Positions 1-8,477 of a stretch of 64,000 nt of DNA are shown one piece after another. A program made the position numbers and the translations under genes. Under the pieces are notes generated by a model. That model was not told where the DNA came from, searched no databases, and saw only the letters and a list, made by a program, of their open reading frames with translations. The stretch comes from JACCYJ01 sp038198775. GTDB taxonomy: Bacteria; Actinomycetota; Actinomycetes; Propionibacteriales; Nocardioidaceae. Every line of letters starts with the position of its first letter. The stretch's first letter is position 1. The DNA is taken from contig JBBPZV010000034.1 of the NCBI GenBank assembly GCA_038198775.1, positions 85,173-149,172 of the forward strand. Direction: 5' to 3'.

Positions 1-55
1 GTACACCGTCCGCATCGCCCTCACCCTGGGCCGGCTGCTGGCCCCCGACGCCTGA
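1..55 (+). CDS. C-terminal tail of a probable PucR-type regulator (partial)
   Basis: An open frame enters from the left edge and ends at a TGA at 53-55, giving the tail YTVRIALTLGRLLAPDA. This resembles the last helix of PucR-family helix-turn-helix regulators, which end in a similar '..RF.L.LALR..RLL' pattern. In Streptomyces the PucR-like activator FasR lies directly upstream of fabD, which is the position seen here. Only 17 residues are visible, so the assignment rests mainly on context and could be wrong. Confidence 0.4.
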   Translation, partial: YTVRIALTLGRLLAPDA

Positions 56-108
56 GGGCCCGCCCGTCCGGGCTCACCTCACCGAGCCGGCCGCCTACCG
101 GTGAGCCG

Positions 109-125
109 TTGTAGGAACCCTACAA
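109..125. promoter_or_regulatory. Perfect palindrome upstream of fabD, candidate operator
   Basis: TTGTAGG-AAC-CCTACAA is a perfect inverted repeat with 7-base arms and a 3-base spacer. It lies 68 bases before the fabD start and just after the end of the probable FasR-like regulator gene. A second, wider inverted repeat (GGCTCACC at 71-78 and GGTGAGCC at 100-107) precedes it and could be the 3' hairpin of the regulator gene, although it has no T-run. The palindrome's size and place fit a dimeric regulator site. The binding protein is an inference. Confidence 0.45.
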
Positions 126-192
126 GTTCCGCCGCGCGAGTTTCGTCCCTCCCGAATGCGCGATCTGGTCTCCTCATGGGCACGGTAGGAGG

Positions 193-1377
193 ATGCTCGT
201 CGTCGTCGCCCCCGGCCAGGGAGCCCAAACCGCTGGTTTCCTGGCACCTTGGCTGGAGGACCCGGCCTTCACCACCCGGCTGCACTGGCTGTCGACGGTG
301 GCCGGACTGGACCTCGAGCACTACGGGACGCAGGCCGATGCCGACACGATCCGGGACACCGCGATCGCCCAACCACTGTTGGTGGCATCCGGCCTGGTCG
401 CGGCGCTGTCGCTCTTTCCCCATCCCGCCGATGCGTTCGGTGCGCTCGGGGCTGCGAGCGGCCACAGCGTCGGTGAGATCACGGCGGCGGCCGGTGTCGG
501 GGTCATCACCGCGGAGCAGGCAATGGTGCTGGTACGCGAGCGGGGCCGCGCGATGGCGGAGGCGTCGGCCCGCAAGCCCACATCGATGACCGCAGTCCTG
601 GGCGGGGACCGGGAAGAGGTGCTCGCCGCGCTGGCCCGCCACGGACTCACCGCGGCAAACGACAACGGCCCCGGCCAGGTGGTGGCCGCCGGCACCACCG
701 AGCAGTTGGAGGCGCTCGCCGCGAAACCACCGTCCAGGACCAGGCTGGTACCTCTGCCGGTGGCCGGTGCCTTCCACACCGAGCACATGGCACCGGCCGT
801 GGAATGGCTGAGCCGGCTGGCGGGCGCGGTCTACACCCACGACGCCCGCACTCGACTCATCTCCAACCGTGACGGGCACGTCGTCCACAGCGGACCGGCG
901 GTGCTCGAACGGCTCGTGGAACAGGTGGCCACCCCGGTCCGCTGGGACCTGTGCATGCAGACGATGCTCGACCTGGGCGTCACGGGCATGCTGGAGATGC
1001 CTCCGGCGGGAACGCTGACGGGTATCGCCAAGCGCGCCATGACCGGGATCGAGACGTTCGCGCTCAAGACGCCGGATCAGCTCGACGCGGCACGGGAGTT
1101 CGCGGCCCGGCACGCCGACGCCTCACCGCTCGACGACGCGCCCACGTGGCGCCTGTTGGTCGCACCCACCAAAGGCACCTTCCACGCCGCTGCGGACATC
1201 GCCGTCGACAGCGTGCTCACCGCCGCCGCCGCCGTCGGCGCGGTCCGCAGCCTCCGCGACGAGATTCCCGTAGTGGCCCCACACGGGGGAACAGTGGTGG
1301 AATGGCTGGTCGAAGACGGTGACCTCGTGTCACCGGGCCAGCCGTTGATCCGCTTGCACCCCGAGGTGGGCTCATGA
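193..1377 (+). CDS. fabD: Malonyl CoA-ACP transacylase with C-terminal biotinyl-like domain
   Basis: FabD moves malonyl from CoA to acyl carrier protein, supplying elongation units for fatty-acid synthesis in the cytoplasm. The 394-aa product has the GQGAQ motif at 9-13, the nucleophile serine 92 in GHSVGE, and the catalytic histidine 195 in AGAFH. The transacylase core ends near residue 305. Residues 319-391 resemble a biotinyl/lipoyl carrier fold (GGTVVEWLVEDGDLVSPGQP) but have RSL where a biotinyl domain has MKM, so no attachment lysine is present. AGGAGG abuts the ATG with almost no spacer, which is unusually tight. The gene is first in fabD-fabH-acpP-fabF-accD and overlaps fabH by four bases (ATGA). 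Confidence 0.93.
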   Translation: MLVVVAPGQGAQTAGFLAPWLEDPAFTTRLHWLSTVAGLDLEHYGTQADADTIRDTAIAQPLLVASGLVAALSLFPHPADAFGALGAASGHSVGEITAAAGVGVITAEQAMVLVRERGRAMAEASARKPTSMTAVLGGDREEVLAALARHGLTAANDNGPGQVVAAGTTEQLEALAAKPPSRTRLVPLPVAGAFHTEHMAPAVEWLSRLAGAVYTHDARTRLISNRDGHVVHSGPAVLERLVEQVATPVRWDLCMQTMLDLGVTGMLEMPPAGTLTGIAKRAMTGIETFALKTPDQLDAAREFAARHADASPLDDAPTWRLLVAPTKGTFHAAADIAVDSVLTAAAAVGAVRSLRDEIPVVAPHGGTVVEWLVEDGDLVSPGQPLIRLHPEVGS

Positions 1378-2366
1378 CCGCGCCACCTCAAGTCGGACAC
1401 AGCCGGCTGATGGGGGTTGGGGCCTACCGTCCGCGCCGGGTGGTGCCCAACGCCGACCTCGTCGAGCACATCGACTCGAGCGACGAGTGGATTCAGACCC
1501 GCTCGGGCATCCGCAGCCGGCGACTCGCCGACGACGACGAGACCGTCCAAAGCATGTCGGTCGCCGCTTCCCAGAACGCGCTCGAGCGTGCCCAGGTGTC
1601 TGCCTTCGACCTGGACTGCGTGATCGTCGCGACGGTGTCCCACCTGCTTCAGACCCCGGCCGTGGCCACCGCGATCGCCGAGGAGCTCGGTGCCACCCCC
1701 GCAGCCGCCTTCGACATCTCCGCCGCCTGCGCCGGCTTCTGCTACGGCATCGGGTTGGCCTCGGACATGGTGCGCTGCGGCACCGCCCGGTACGTCCTCG
1801 TCATCGGCGTCGAGAAGCTGTCCGAGATCACCGACCCCTACGACCGGGGCACGGCGTTCATCTTCGCTGACGGCGCCGGGGCGGCCGTCGTGGGTCCCTC
1901 GGACACCGCCCAGATCAGCCCGGTGGTCTGGGGGTCCGACGGATCCAAGTTCGACTACATCCGGCAGGAGCGGGGCTGGGACGAGGTCTTCGCGACCCCG
2001 GAGAAGCGTTGGCCGAACCTGCGCATGGAGGGCAACCCGGTGTTCCGCTGGGCGTCGTTCGAGATGGCAAAGGTCGCCAAGCAGGCCTTGGACCAGGCTG
2101 GCATCGGCGTCGAGGACCTCGATGCATTCATCCCCCACCAGGCCAACATGCGCATCACGGACGCGATGGCGCGTTCGCTGAAGCTCCCCCCCTCGGTGGC
2201 TGTCGCCCGAGACATCGCCGAGCAGGGCAACACCTCGGCCGCGTCGGTGCCGCTGGCCATGGACGCGATGATGACCAGCGGTGAGATCTCTCCCGGCGAC
2301 CGGGCGCTGCTCATCGCGTTCGGAGCGGGCCTCGCCTACGCCGCGCAGGTCGTGACCATCCCGTGA
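1374..2366 (+). CDS. fabH: Beta-ketoacyl-ACP synthase III
   Basis: FabH starts type II fatty-acid synthesis by condensing an acyl-CoA primer with malonyl-ACP. The 330-aa protein carries the complete thiolase-fold triad: Cys119 in ISAACAGF, His255 in PHQANMR and Asn286 in EQGNTSAAS. In actinobacteria this enzyme usually accepts branched primers, but specificity cannot be read from the sequence. The start codon overlaps the fabD stop (ATGA), indicating translational coupling, and acpP follows 55 bases downstream. Length and motifs are normal for the family. Confidence 0.95.
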   Translation: MTAPPQVGHSRLMGVGAYRPRRVVPNADLVEHIDSSDEWIQTRSGIRSRRLADDDETVQSMSVAASQNALERAQVSAFDLDCVIVATVSHLLQTPAVATAIAEELGATPAAAFDISAACAGFCYGIGLASDMVRCGTARYVLVIGVEKLSEITDPYDRGTAFIFADGAGAAVVGPSDTAQISPVVWGSDGSKFDYIRQERGWDEVFATPEKRWPNLRMEGNPVFRWASFEMAKVAKQALDQAGIGVEDLDAFIPHQANMRITDAMARSLKLPPSVAVARDIAEQGNTSAASVPLAMDAMMTSGEISPGDRALLIAFGAGLAYAAQVVTIP

Positions 2367-2421
2367 GCCAGCCGTTCGGCTCCTGACCACCCGCATCACC
2401 CCACCCCGAAGGAGAGCATCC

Positions 2422-2667
2422 ATGGCCAGTACCGAGGAGATCCGCAGCAGCCTCGCCGAGATCGTCAACGAGGTCGCCGGCATCCCGGTCAACGACGTCC
2501 AGATGGACAAGTCGTTCACCGACGACCTGGACGTCGACTCGCTGTCGATGGTCGAGGTCGTCGTCGCCGCCGAAGAGAAGTTCGACGTCAAGATCCCAGA
2601 CGACGAGGTCAAGAACCTCAAGACCGTCGGCGACGCCGTCGCCTACATCGAGCGTGCCTCCGCCTGA
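2422..2667 (+). CDS. acpP: Acyl carrier protein
   Basis: This small acidic four-helix protein carries growing acyl chains on a phosphopantetheine arm. The 81-aa product has the DSL attachment motif with Ser40 (DLDVDSLSMVEV). A strong ribosome binding site (AAGGAGAG) sits before the ATG. It lies between fabH and fabF in the operon, with its own short leader, as expected for an ACP needed in higher amounts than the enzymes. No internal oddities. Confidence 0.95.
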   Translation: MASTEEIRSSLAEIVNEVAGIPVNDVQMDKSFTDDLDVDSLSMVEVVVAAEEKFDVKIPDDEVKNLKTVGDAVAYIERASA

Positions 2668-2706
2668 GGCGGCCGAATCGCTCCCGAAAGCGAGGTGATC
2701 GCACCC

Positions 2707-3948
2707 ATGAGCCCGACCCGCGTCCTGGTCACCGGACTGGGCGCCACCACACCGCTCGGCGGTGACGTACCCACGACGTGGGACGCGCTGCTGGCGGGGC
2801 GGTCCGGCGTCAACCGGCTCGAGCACGATTGGGCCGAGCAGCTGCCGGTACGGATCGCCGCCGAGGTGGCGGTCGAACCGGCCGAGCAGCTCGACCGGGT
2901 CAAGGCACGCCGCCTCGACCGCTCGGCGCAGTTCGCGATGATCGCCGCCCAGGAGGCGTGGGCCGACGCCGGGCTCGACCGGGCCGACATCGACGCCGAG
3001 AGACTCGGCGTCGCCGTTGCCTCCGGCATCGGCGGCGTGCAGACGCTGCTCGCCAACTACGACGCACTCCGGGACAAGGGCCCGCGCCGGGTGTCGCCGC
3101 TGGCGATCCCGATGCTGATGCCGAACAGCCCGGCGGCCAACGTGGGGCTCGCCGTCGGCGCCCGCAGCGGTGTGCACACACCCGTTTCGGCGTGCGCCTC
3201 CGGCAACGAGGCGATCTCGCTGGGTGTGGACATGATCCGGCTCGACCGCGCCGATGTCGTGCTCGTGGGCGGTACCGAAGCCGCCGTCCATCCCCTTCCG
3301 CTGGCGGCGTTCGCGCAGATGATGGCGCTGTCGAGGCGCAACGACGACCCGGAGGCGGCCTCCCGGCCCTGGGACACCGGCCGCGACGGATTCGTGCTGG
3401 GAGAGGGCGGCGGCATCTTGGTGCTGGAGTCGGAACGACATGCGAGCTCGCGCGGCGCCCGCGCCTACGCCGAGGTGGCCGGCGCGGGCATCACCGCCGA
3501 CTCACACGACATCGCCCAACCCCAACCGGAGGGGCGGGGAGCCAGCCGGGCGATGGCCGCGGCGCTGGCCGAGTCGGGGCTCGCCCCCGCCGACCTCCGC
3601 CACATCAACGCCCACGCCACGTCGACACCGCAGGGAGACACCGCCGAGGCGCGGGCGATCCGCTCGACCCTCGGTAACGCGACCGACGCGATCGTGGTCA
3701 CCGGCACTAAGTCGATGACCGGCCACCTGCTGGGCGCTGCCGGCGCGCTGGAGTCGATCGCAACCGTGCTCGCGCTCTACCACCGCGTGGTCCCGCCGAC
3801 CATCAACCTCGACGACCGGGATCCGGCGATCGACCTGGACATCGCCACCAAGGTCCGCGACCTGCCCCAGGGCGAGATGGCCGCGCTCAACAACTCCTTC
3901 GGCTTCGGCGGCCACAACGTCGCCATCGCCTTCACCACCAACCGCTGA
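2707..3948 (+). CDS. fabF: Beta-ketoacyl-ACP synthase II
   Basis: FabF elongates acyl-ACP with malonyl-ACP by decarboxylative condensation. The 413-aa protein has the Cys-His-His triad: Cys163 in VSACASGNE, His303 in NAHATSTP and His340 in MTGHLLGAAGA. The ATG at 2707 was chosen over an in-frame GTG at 2695 because GAGGTGATC lies seven bases before it. The arrangement downstream of acpP and 12 bases ahead of accD supports a single transcript. There is no sign of a partnered chain-length factor, so this belongs to primary metabolism and not to a polyketide cluster. Confidence 0.94.
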   Translation: MSPTRVLVTGLGATTPLGGDVPTTWDALLAGRSGVNRLEHDWAEQLPVRIAAEVAVEPAEQLDRVKARRLDRSAQFAMIAAQEAWADAGLDRADIDAERLGVAVASGIGGVQTLLANYDALRDKGPRRVSPLAIPMLMPNSPAANVGLAVGARSGVHTPVSACASGNEAISLGVDMIRLDRADVVLVGGTEAAVHPLPLAAFAQMMALSRRNDDPEAASRPWDTGRDGFVLGEGGGILVLESERHASSRGARAYAEVAGAGITADSHDIAQPQPEGRGASRAMAAALAESGLAPADLRHINAHATSTPQGDTAEARAIRSTLGNATDAIVVTGTKSMTGHLLGAAGALESIATVLALYHRVVPPTINLDDRDPAIDLDIATKVRDLPQGEMAALNNSFGFGGHNVAIAFTTNR

Positions 3949-3960
3949 GCGGGACCTCTG

Positions 3961-5412
3961 ATGACGATGACCCGACCTCCGTCCGCCCCGACGCTAGACA
4001 CCTCGGCCAAGCTGCCTCGCGACCAGGACCCGCGCAACCCGAAGACTCGCCTGGCGGCACTGTTCGACGAGGGCGCCTGGCAGCCCATCACGGCCGACGA
4101 CGGCTGCGGAATGCTCGCCGCGGTCGGATTGATCGACGGCACCCACACCGTCGCGTTCTGCTCCGACGCGACCGTGATGGGTGGCGCCATGGGTGACGAG
4201 GGTTGCCAGGTCGTCGTCCGCGCCTACCAGCGCGCGGTCCGCGACGATGCCCCTATCGTCGGGCTGTGGCACTCCGGCGGGGCCCGGTTGGCCGAGGGCG
4301 TCCTGAGCCTGCATGCGGTGGGGCAGATCTTCGCCGCGATGACGCTGGCGTCCGGCAGGGTCCCGCAGATCTCCGTCGTCCTCGGACCGGCAGCCGGTGG
4401 CGCGGCGTACGGCCCGGCTTTGACCGACGTGGTCATCCTCGGACCGGAGGGCCGGATCTTCGTCACCGGCCCCGACGTGGTGCGCTCGGTGACCGGCGAG
4501 GACGTCGACATGCTGCGGCTCGGCGGACCCGAGCCGCACGGGCGGCGCTCCGGCGTCGTCCACGTCCTCGCGGAGTCCGAGACAGCGGCAATCGCAGCGG
4601 CGCGACGACTCGCGGGGCTGCTCGGCGCGCAGGGGCAGCTGGCCACGGACGCCGTGGCCGACGTCGACCTCGCCGGTTCGCTGCCGGAGTCGATGCGACG
4701 GGCGTACGACGTCCACCCTCTCGTCGCCGACCTGCTCGACGACGGCACCGGACTGGAGCTGCACGGCCGCTGGGCGCCGAACATCACCACCACGCTGGGG
4801 CGTCTCGGCGGCCGCACGGTGGGGGTGATTGCCAACAACCCGCTACGGCTCGGCGGCTGCCTCGACTCCATGTCAGCGGAGAAGGCTGCCCGCTTCGTCC
4901 GGATGTGTGATGCGTTCGGCGTGCCGCTCGTCGTCGTGGTGGACGTCCCGGGCTACCTGCCGGGGGTCGGGCAGGAGTGGGACGGTGTCGTACGCCGGGG
5001 GGCGAAGCTGCTGCACGCCTTCGCCGAAGCGACCGTGCCGCGCGTGACACTGGTCACCCGCAAGGCATACGGCGGCGCGTACATCGCGATGAACTCCCGC
5101 TCGCTGGGCGCAACACGTGTGTTCGCCTGGCCCGGCGCCGAGATTGCGGTCATGGGGGCCGTCGCCGCCGTGCGGATCCTACACCGGCGCCGGCTCGTCG
5201 AGGTGCCGCCCGACGTGCGCGCCACGGTCGAGGGCGAGCTCGCAGCCGAACACGAGCGGATCGCCGGCGGTGTCGACAAGGCCGTGGAGATCGGCGTCGT
5301 CGACGAGGTCATCGAGCCCACCCGGACCCGCTCGGTGATCGCCGAGGCGCTGGCTGCGGCGCTCACCGCCACATCGGTTCACCGCGGCCAGCACGGCAAC
5401 ATCCCGCTGTAG
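3961..5412 (+). CDS. accD: Acyl-CoA carboxylase, carboxyltransferase (beta) subunit
   Basis: This is the carboxyltransferase half of an acetyl/propionyl-CoA carboxylase that would make malonyl-CoA (or methylmalonyl-CoA) for the preceding fab enzymes. The 483-aa protein has both carboxyltransferase lobes. The oxyanion-hole segments are GPAAGGAAYGPALTD and GGAYIAMNSRSLGA, the DVPGYLPGVGQEWDG segment lies between them, and the tail ends HGNIPL as in actinobacterial AccD proteins. It is comparable to mycobacterial AccD6, which also closes a fab operon. The biotin-carrying alpha subunit is not in this window. Acetyl versus propionyl preference is not determined. Confidence 0.9.
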   Translation: MTMTRPPSAPTLDTSAKLPRDQDPRNPKTRLAALFDEGAWQPITADDGCGMLAAVGLIDGTHTVAFCSDATVMGGAMGDEGCQVVVRAYQRAVRDDAPIVGLWHSGGARLAEGVLSLHAVGQIFAAMTLASGRVPQISVVLGPAAGGAAYGPALTDVVILGPEGRIFVTGPDVVRSVTGEDVDMLRLGGPEPHGRRSGVVHVLAESETAAIAAARRLAGLLGAQGQLATDAVADVDLAGSLPESMRRAYDVHPLVADLLDDGTGLELHGRWAPNITTTLGRLGGRTVGVIANNPLRLGGCLDSMSAEKAARFVRMCDAFGVPLVVVVDVPGYLPGVGQEWDGVVRRGAKLLHAFAEATVPRVTLVTRKAYGGAYIAMNSRSLGATRVFAWPGAEIAVMGAVAAVRILHRRRLVEVPPDVRATVEGELAAEHERIAGGVDKAVEIGVVDEVIEPTRTRSVIAEALAAALTATSVHRGQHGNIPL

Positions 5413-5420
5413 GTCGGCGC

Positions 5421-5921
5421 TCACACCACCTGGTGCAGCCAGCGGACCTGCGCACCGTCGCCGGCGTACCGGAAGGGTTCCAGCTCGTCGTCCCAACCCC
5501 GCCCGAGCAGCTTGTCGATCTCCCGCTCCACGGTGGTGTTGCCGAGGGCAGCCCTGATGACAGCCGCCTTGAGCCGATCCTCGGGGACCATCAGGTCGCC
5601 GTGTACCCCGGTCACCGCGTGGAAGATCCCCAGGTCAGGGGTGTAGGAGTAGCGCGCACCCTCCGTGCCGGCGGTCGGCTCCTCGGTGACCTCGAACCTT
5701 AGGTGATCCCACCCGCGCAGTGCCGAGGCAATCGCGGCGGCGGTGCCGGCATCGCCCTGCCAGGACAGCTCGCAGCGATAACAGCCCTGGGCGGCCGACT
5801 GCTGGGTCCAGACGGGGTTGACGGCTACCCCGAGGACACCACCCACGGCCCACTCGACATGCGGGCACAGCGCGGATGGCGCGGAGTGGACGAACAGCAC
5901 GCCACGCGTCGTTGCGGTCAC
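5421..5921 (-). CDS. DUF3145 family protein
   Basis: A 166-aa protein of the actinobacterial DUF3145 family, of unknown function and commonly found next to the fab operon. Recognisable segments are GVLFVHSAPSALCPHVEWA near the N-terminus and WDHLRFEVTEE in the middle. There is no signal peptide or membrane segment. It starts with GTG preceded by GGAGGACCT. It converges on accD with only eight bases between stop codons. The persistent association with fatty-acid genes suggests, but does not show, a related role. Confidence 0.85.
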   Translation of the reverse strand: MTATTRGVLFVHSAPSALCPHVEWAVGGVLGVAVNPVWTQQSAAQGCYRCELSWQGDAGTAAAIASALRGWDHLRFEVTEEPTAGTEGARYSYTPDLGIFHAVTGVHGDLMVPEDRLKAAVIRAALGNTTVEREIDKLLGRGWDDELEPFRYAGDGAQVRWLHQVV

Positions 5922-6300
5922 AGGTCCTCCTGCCGGTCAGGTGCGCCTTCCCCAGCGTCCTGCTCGGCGGCCGAGCCCGGTGACTGCAGCGCCATTGTGC
6001 CCCATCGACACCAGCAGGCGCACCCGTCACAGACGTCCCGGCGCGTGTCGTGCTGTCTCCGGGGCCATGAAGCGGTCGGTCGTTTGACTGCAACCTCCCT
6101 CGGCTACGCCACCGTGTGACACCCGCGTGCGCCGGCCGGTGCCGACCTGGACGAGTTGGGTGTCGCCGCTGGGCAGGGCCGCGGCTGCACCTCTACGAGC
6201 GCGCCAACTGCTGGACCGGGCCCTCGGCGACATCGACAGGTCAGACGCGGACCTGCAGGCGACCGCCGGCGTACCGGGCCGCGGACTCGCCGTAGCAGCC
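5922..6300. other. Intergenic stretch without a recognised gene
   Basis: About 380 bases between DUF3145 (which starts at 5921 on the minus strand) and the 43-aa gene that ends at 6301 on the same strand. Short open frames cross it on both strands, but none shows a ribosome binding site, family motif or convincing codon periodicity. No RNA gene, tandem repeat or terminator with a T-run was seen. It must hold the promoter of DUF3145. Confidence 0.5.
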
Positions 6301-6432
6301 TCAGCGGGACTGCGTCTTCGCCCGCAACCTGGCGACCGCCTCCTTGAGCTTCGCCTGGTTCTCCGGCTTGCGCGCATAGTCGAAGGCCTGCTTGGCCAGG
6401 CTCAGCTTCGCGACCTTGCTGACAATGCCCAT
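6301..6432 (-). CDS. Small basic hypothetical protein (43 aa)
   Basis: A 43-residue Lys/Arg-rich protein beginning MGIVSKVAKLSLAKQAFDYA and predicted helical. The ATG follows a GGGTGAGAG ribosome binding site and lies only three bases after the stop of the PRC-barrel/DUF2382 gene, so the two are almost certainly co-transcribed. No family is recognised. The tight coupling suggests a small accessory of the same stress response, but this is inference. Confidence 0.6.
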   Translation of the reverse strand: MGIVSKVAKLSLAKQAFDYARKPENQAKLKEAVARLRAKTQSR

Positions 6433-6435
6433 CTC

Positions 6436-7242
6436 TCACCCTTCGTTCGTCGGGTCTGCGGCCGAGTGACGACCTGCGGTGCCCTCAGCGGGGTCGGTGG
6501 CGTCACCCTCGACCTGGATCTGCTCGTGTCGGACCGTCTCGGACACGGTCTCCTCGGTGGTGAACTGCTCAGTCCCGAGCCGGACCCGCTCGACCGGCTC
6601 TACCACCTTCTCGATGACCGGGCGCTCCTCGTGCAAGACGACCTCAGGGCCGAGGCCGGGGTCGTCGTCGACGATGTCGCCGCCTTCGCCGGCGGGAACG
6701 TTCTCGACGATGATCCGTTCGCGACGCACCGGCACCGTCTGCGTGACGTACTCGGTCTCGACCACCTTGCGCAGCCGGGCCCGTCCCACCGGCCGGCTCT
6801 CGGTGCCGGTGACCTCTATCCGCTCCTCCGACAATGTCATAGCGTCGTCGGCACCCTCGGCTGACCCTGGCTGGGGTGAGGTTGCGGCCGCTGACATCGT
6901 CTGCTCGCTCACCTGCCTCTCGCTGGCGTAGCCCATGCCGTAGTAGTCGTACAGCGCACGCTCCGCCTCAGGCGTCAGATGACCGTCCTCGTCGCCGATG
7001 TGGGGAGCGTCCTTGACGGTGTCCTTGGCGTACGCAACCTCGAGCCGATCACCAGAAAGTGACGCGTTGGCGAGGGGCACGAAACTCTCACTGCTGCCGA
7101 AGAACCCGGTGTTGACCGTAGCCCAGGCCGGCTGGTCGGTCTGGTCGTCGAGGTAGACCTGCCCGACCTTGCCTATCTTCTCGCCGTCGCTGCCGTAGGC
7201 GGTCGAGCCGACAGCCTGCATCATCTCGTCCCGGTTCAGCAT
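6436..7242 (-). CDS. PRC-barrel and DUF2382 (YsnF-like) stress protein
   Basis: A 268-aa soluble protein with an N-terminal PRC-barrel (about 10-75, including IGKVGQVYLDD) and a C-terminal DUF2382 domain (about 135-245) with repeated charged strands such as VPVRRERIIVENVPAGE. This architecture is typical of YsnF-like general stress proteins of actinobacteria, and the biochemical role is unknown. The roughly 85 bases upstream contain GGGTAT (minus strand, 7324-7329), which resembles the -10 of stress sigma factors of the SigB/SigF type. No convincing -35 accompanies it. It heads an operon with the 43-aa gene. Confidence 0.85.
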   Translation of the reverse strand: MLNRDEMMQAVGSTAYGSDGEKIGKVGQVYLDDQTDQPAWATVNTGFFGSSESFVPLANASLSGDRLEVAYAKDTVKDAPHIGDEDGHLTPEAERALYDYYGMGYASERQVSEQTMSAAATSPQPGSAEGADDAMTLSEERIEVTGTESRPVGRARLRKVVETEYVTQTVPVRRERIIVENVPAGEGGDIVDDDPGLGPEVVLHEERPVIEKVVEPVERVRLGTEQFTTEETVSETVRHEQIQVEGDATDPAEGTAGRHSAADPTNEG

Positions 7243-7410
7243 CGCAACCCCTTTCTGAGCACCCGACGGTGCTTCGCTCGGATCGTCGTCGGCGCCGGGG
7301 CCGAGAGACCCTCTGGCTCAGGTATACCCCGTAAGGCCCGGCTGATGCGCCCGCCACCGCACGAGGGTCAGTCTCGTTGACGACTCCGGGCGGCCGGTGG
7401 GCCGCCTGGG

Positions 7411-8313
7411 TCAGGGGACCAGGACAAGCTTTCCGCGGACGTGGCCGCCCTGGCTGATGCGGTAGGCATCGGCGGCACGGTCGAACGGGAAGCTCTGCAC
7501 CTCGATAACCAGCTTGTCCTGTGACAGCAGTTTGGCGACCTGAGCCAGCGCAGCCATAGGCTCGCTGTCCGCCCCGCCACCGGTGACCCGGGCCCCGGCC
7601 TCACCGGCCGCGAAGTTGGCAATGCTGACCACCTGTGACGGCTTTGGCGCAAGGCCTGCCAGGTCCCCGATGGGTGTCTTGCCCGCGACGTCGAAGACAG
7701 CGTCGACCGGCCCACCGGCGGCGGCTTGAACGCGATCGACCACGCCCTGGCCATAGCGCACGGGTATTGCCCCGAGCCCTCGCAGGTAGTCCTGGTTGGC
7801 CTCGCCCGCGGACGCGATCACCCTTGCGCCTCGATCTACCGCCATCTGTACGGCGACCGCTCCCACGCCGCCCGAGCCGCCGTCGACGAAGACCGTCTCG
7901 CCCGCTTTCAGGGCGAGCAGGCGAAGACAGCGTTCAGCCGTCTCGCCGGCCACACCGGCCGCCGCAGCGACCGCCCAATCGATGGACGACGGCTTCGCCA
8001 CCCACGCGTCCAACGCTGCGTACTCCGCCTGCGTGTTCCGCCCGAGGCCGAACACGTCATCGCCCACAGATGTCCCCCTGACCCCTTCGCCGACCTCGTC
8101 GACCACACCGGCGGCGTCGTATCCGAGGTAACCGGTACCGGTCATGGGCTGGCCACCGGCGAGGGCGCCCGTGAACGTCTTCCAGTCGATGGGGTTCACG
8201 CTCGCCGCACGCACAGCAATCCGGATCTGGCCCGGGCCGGCGTGCGGAACGGGCGCGTCTCCGCACTCGACCACCTCAGGTCCTCCATAAGCCCTGAACT
8301 GCAGTGCTCGCAT
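7411..8313 (-). CDS. NADPH:quinone oxidoreductase-like protein (zinc-independent MDR family)
   Basis: A 300-aa medium-chain dehydrogenase/reductase. The GroES-like N-terminal half includes PGQIRIAVRAASVNPIDWK, and the nucleotide-binding half has a glycine-rich VDGGSGGVGAVAVQMA turn. The catalytic zinc cysteines of true alcohol dehydrogenases are absent, which points to the quinone oxidoreductase branch. The ATG at 8313 was preferred to further upstream starts because AAGGA lies just before it and the alignment begins at MRALQFRAYGG. Substrate unknown. It stands alone on the minus strand, divergent from the pterin-dehydratase fusion gene. Confidence 0.85.
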   Translation of the reverse strand: MRALQFRAYGGPEVVECGDAPVPHAGPGQIRIAVRAASVNPIDWKTFTGALAGGQPMTGTGYLGYDAAGVVDEVGEGVRGTSVGDDVFGLGRNTQAEYAALDAWVAKPSSIDWAVAAAAGVAGETAERCLRLLALKAGETVFVDGGSGGVGAVAVQMAVDRGARVIASAGEANQDYLRGLGAIPVRYGQGVVDRVQAAAGGPVDAVFDVAGKTPIGDLAGLAPKPSQVVSIANFAAGEAGARVTGGGADSEPMAALAQVAKLLSQDKLVIEVQSFPFDRAADAYRISQGGHVRGKLVLVP

Positions 8314-8477
8314 CCAAGAGTCCTTCCGTAGCGGCGGGGGATCCGCGCGGCTGGCACATGCCGCGCGGACCAAAGCGCTGTTCGGCACCAGTCCTATTCC
8401 TGGTCGGCGGGGCTGTCGGAGCCCGCGGCACCCGGTAACCCACGGCGGCAGGTTGACCCCGCGCCATACTGAGGAGC

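Noticed and set aside
1374..5412. Possible polyketide synthase cluster because of ketosynthase and acyltransferase genes
   Set aside because: There is no chain-length factor, cyclase, tailoring enzyme or modular protein. The order fabD-fabH-acpP-fabF-accD is the primary fatty-acid operon.
5922..6300. Possible small genes in the gap next to DUF3145
   Set aside because: Open frames there lack ribosome binding sites and any recognisable sequence, and the best ones are Arg/Pro-rich shadow-type translations.
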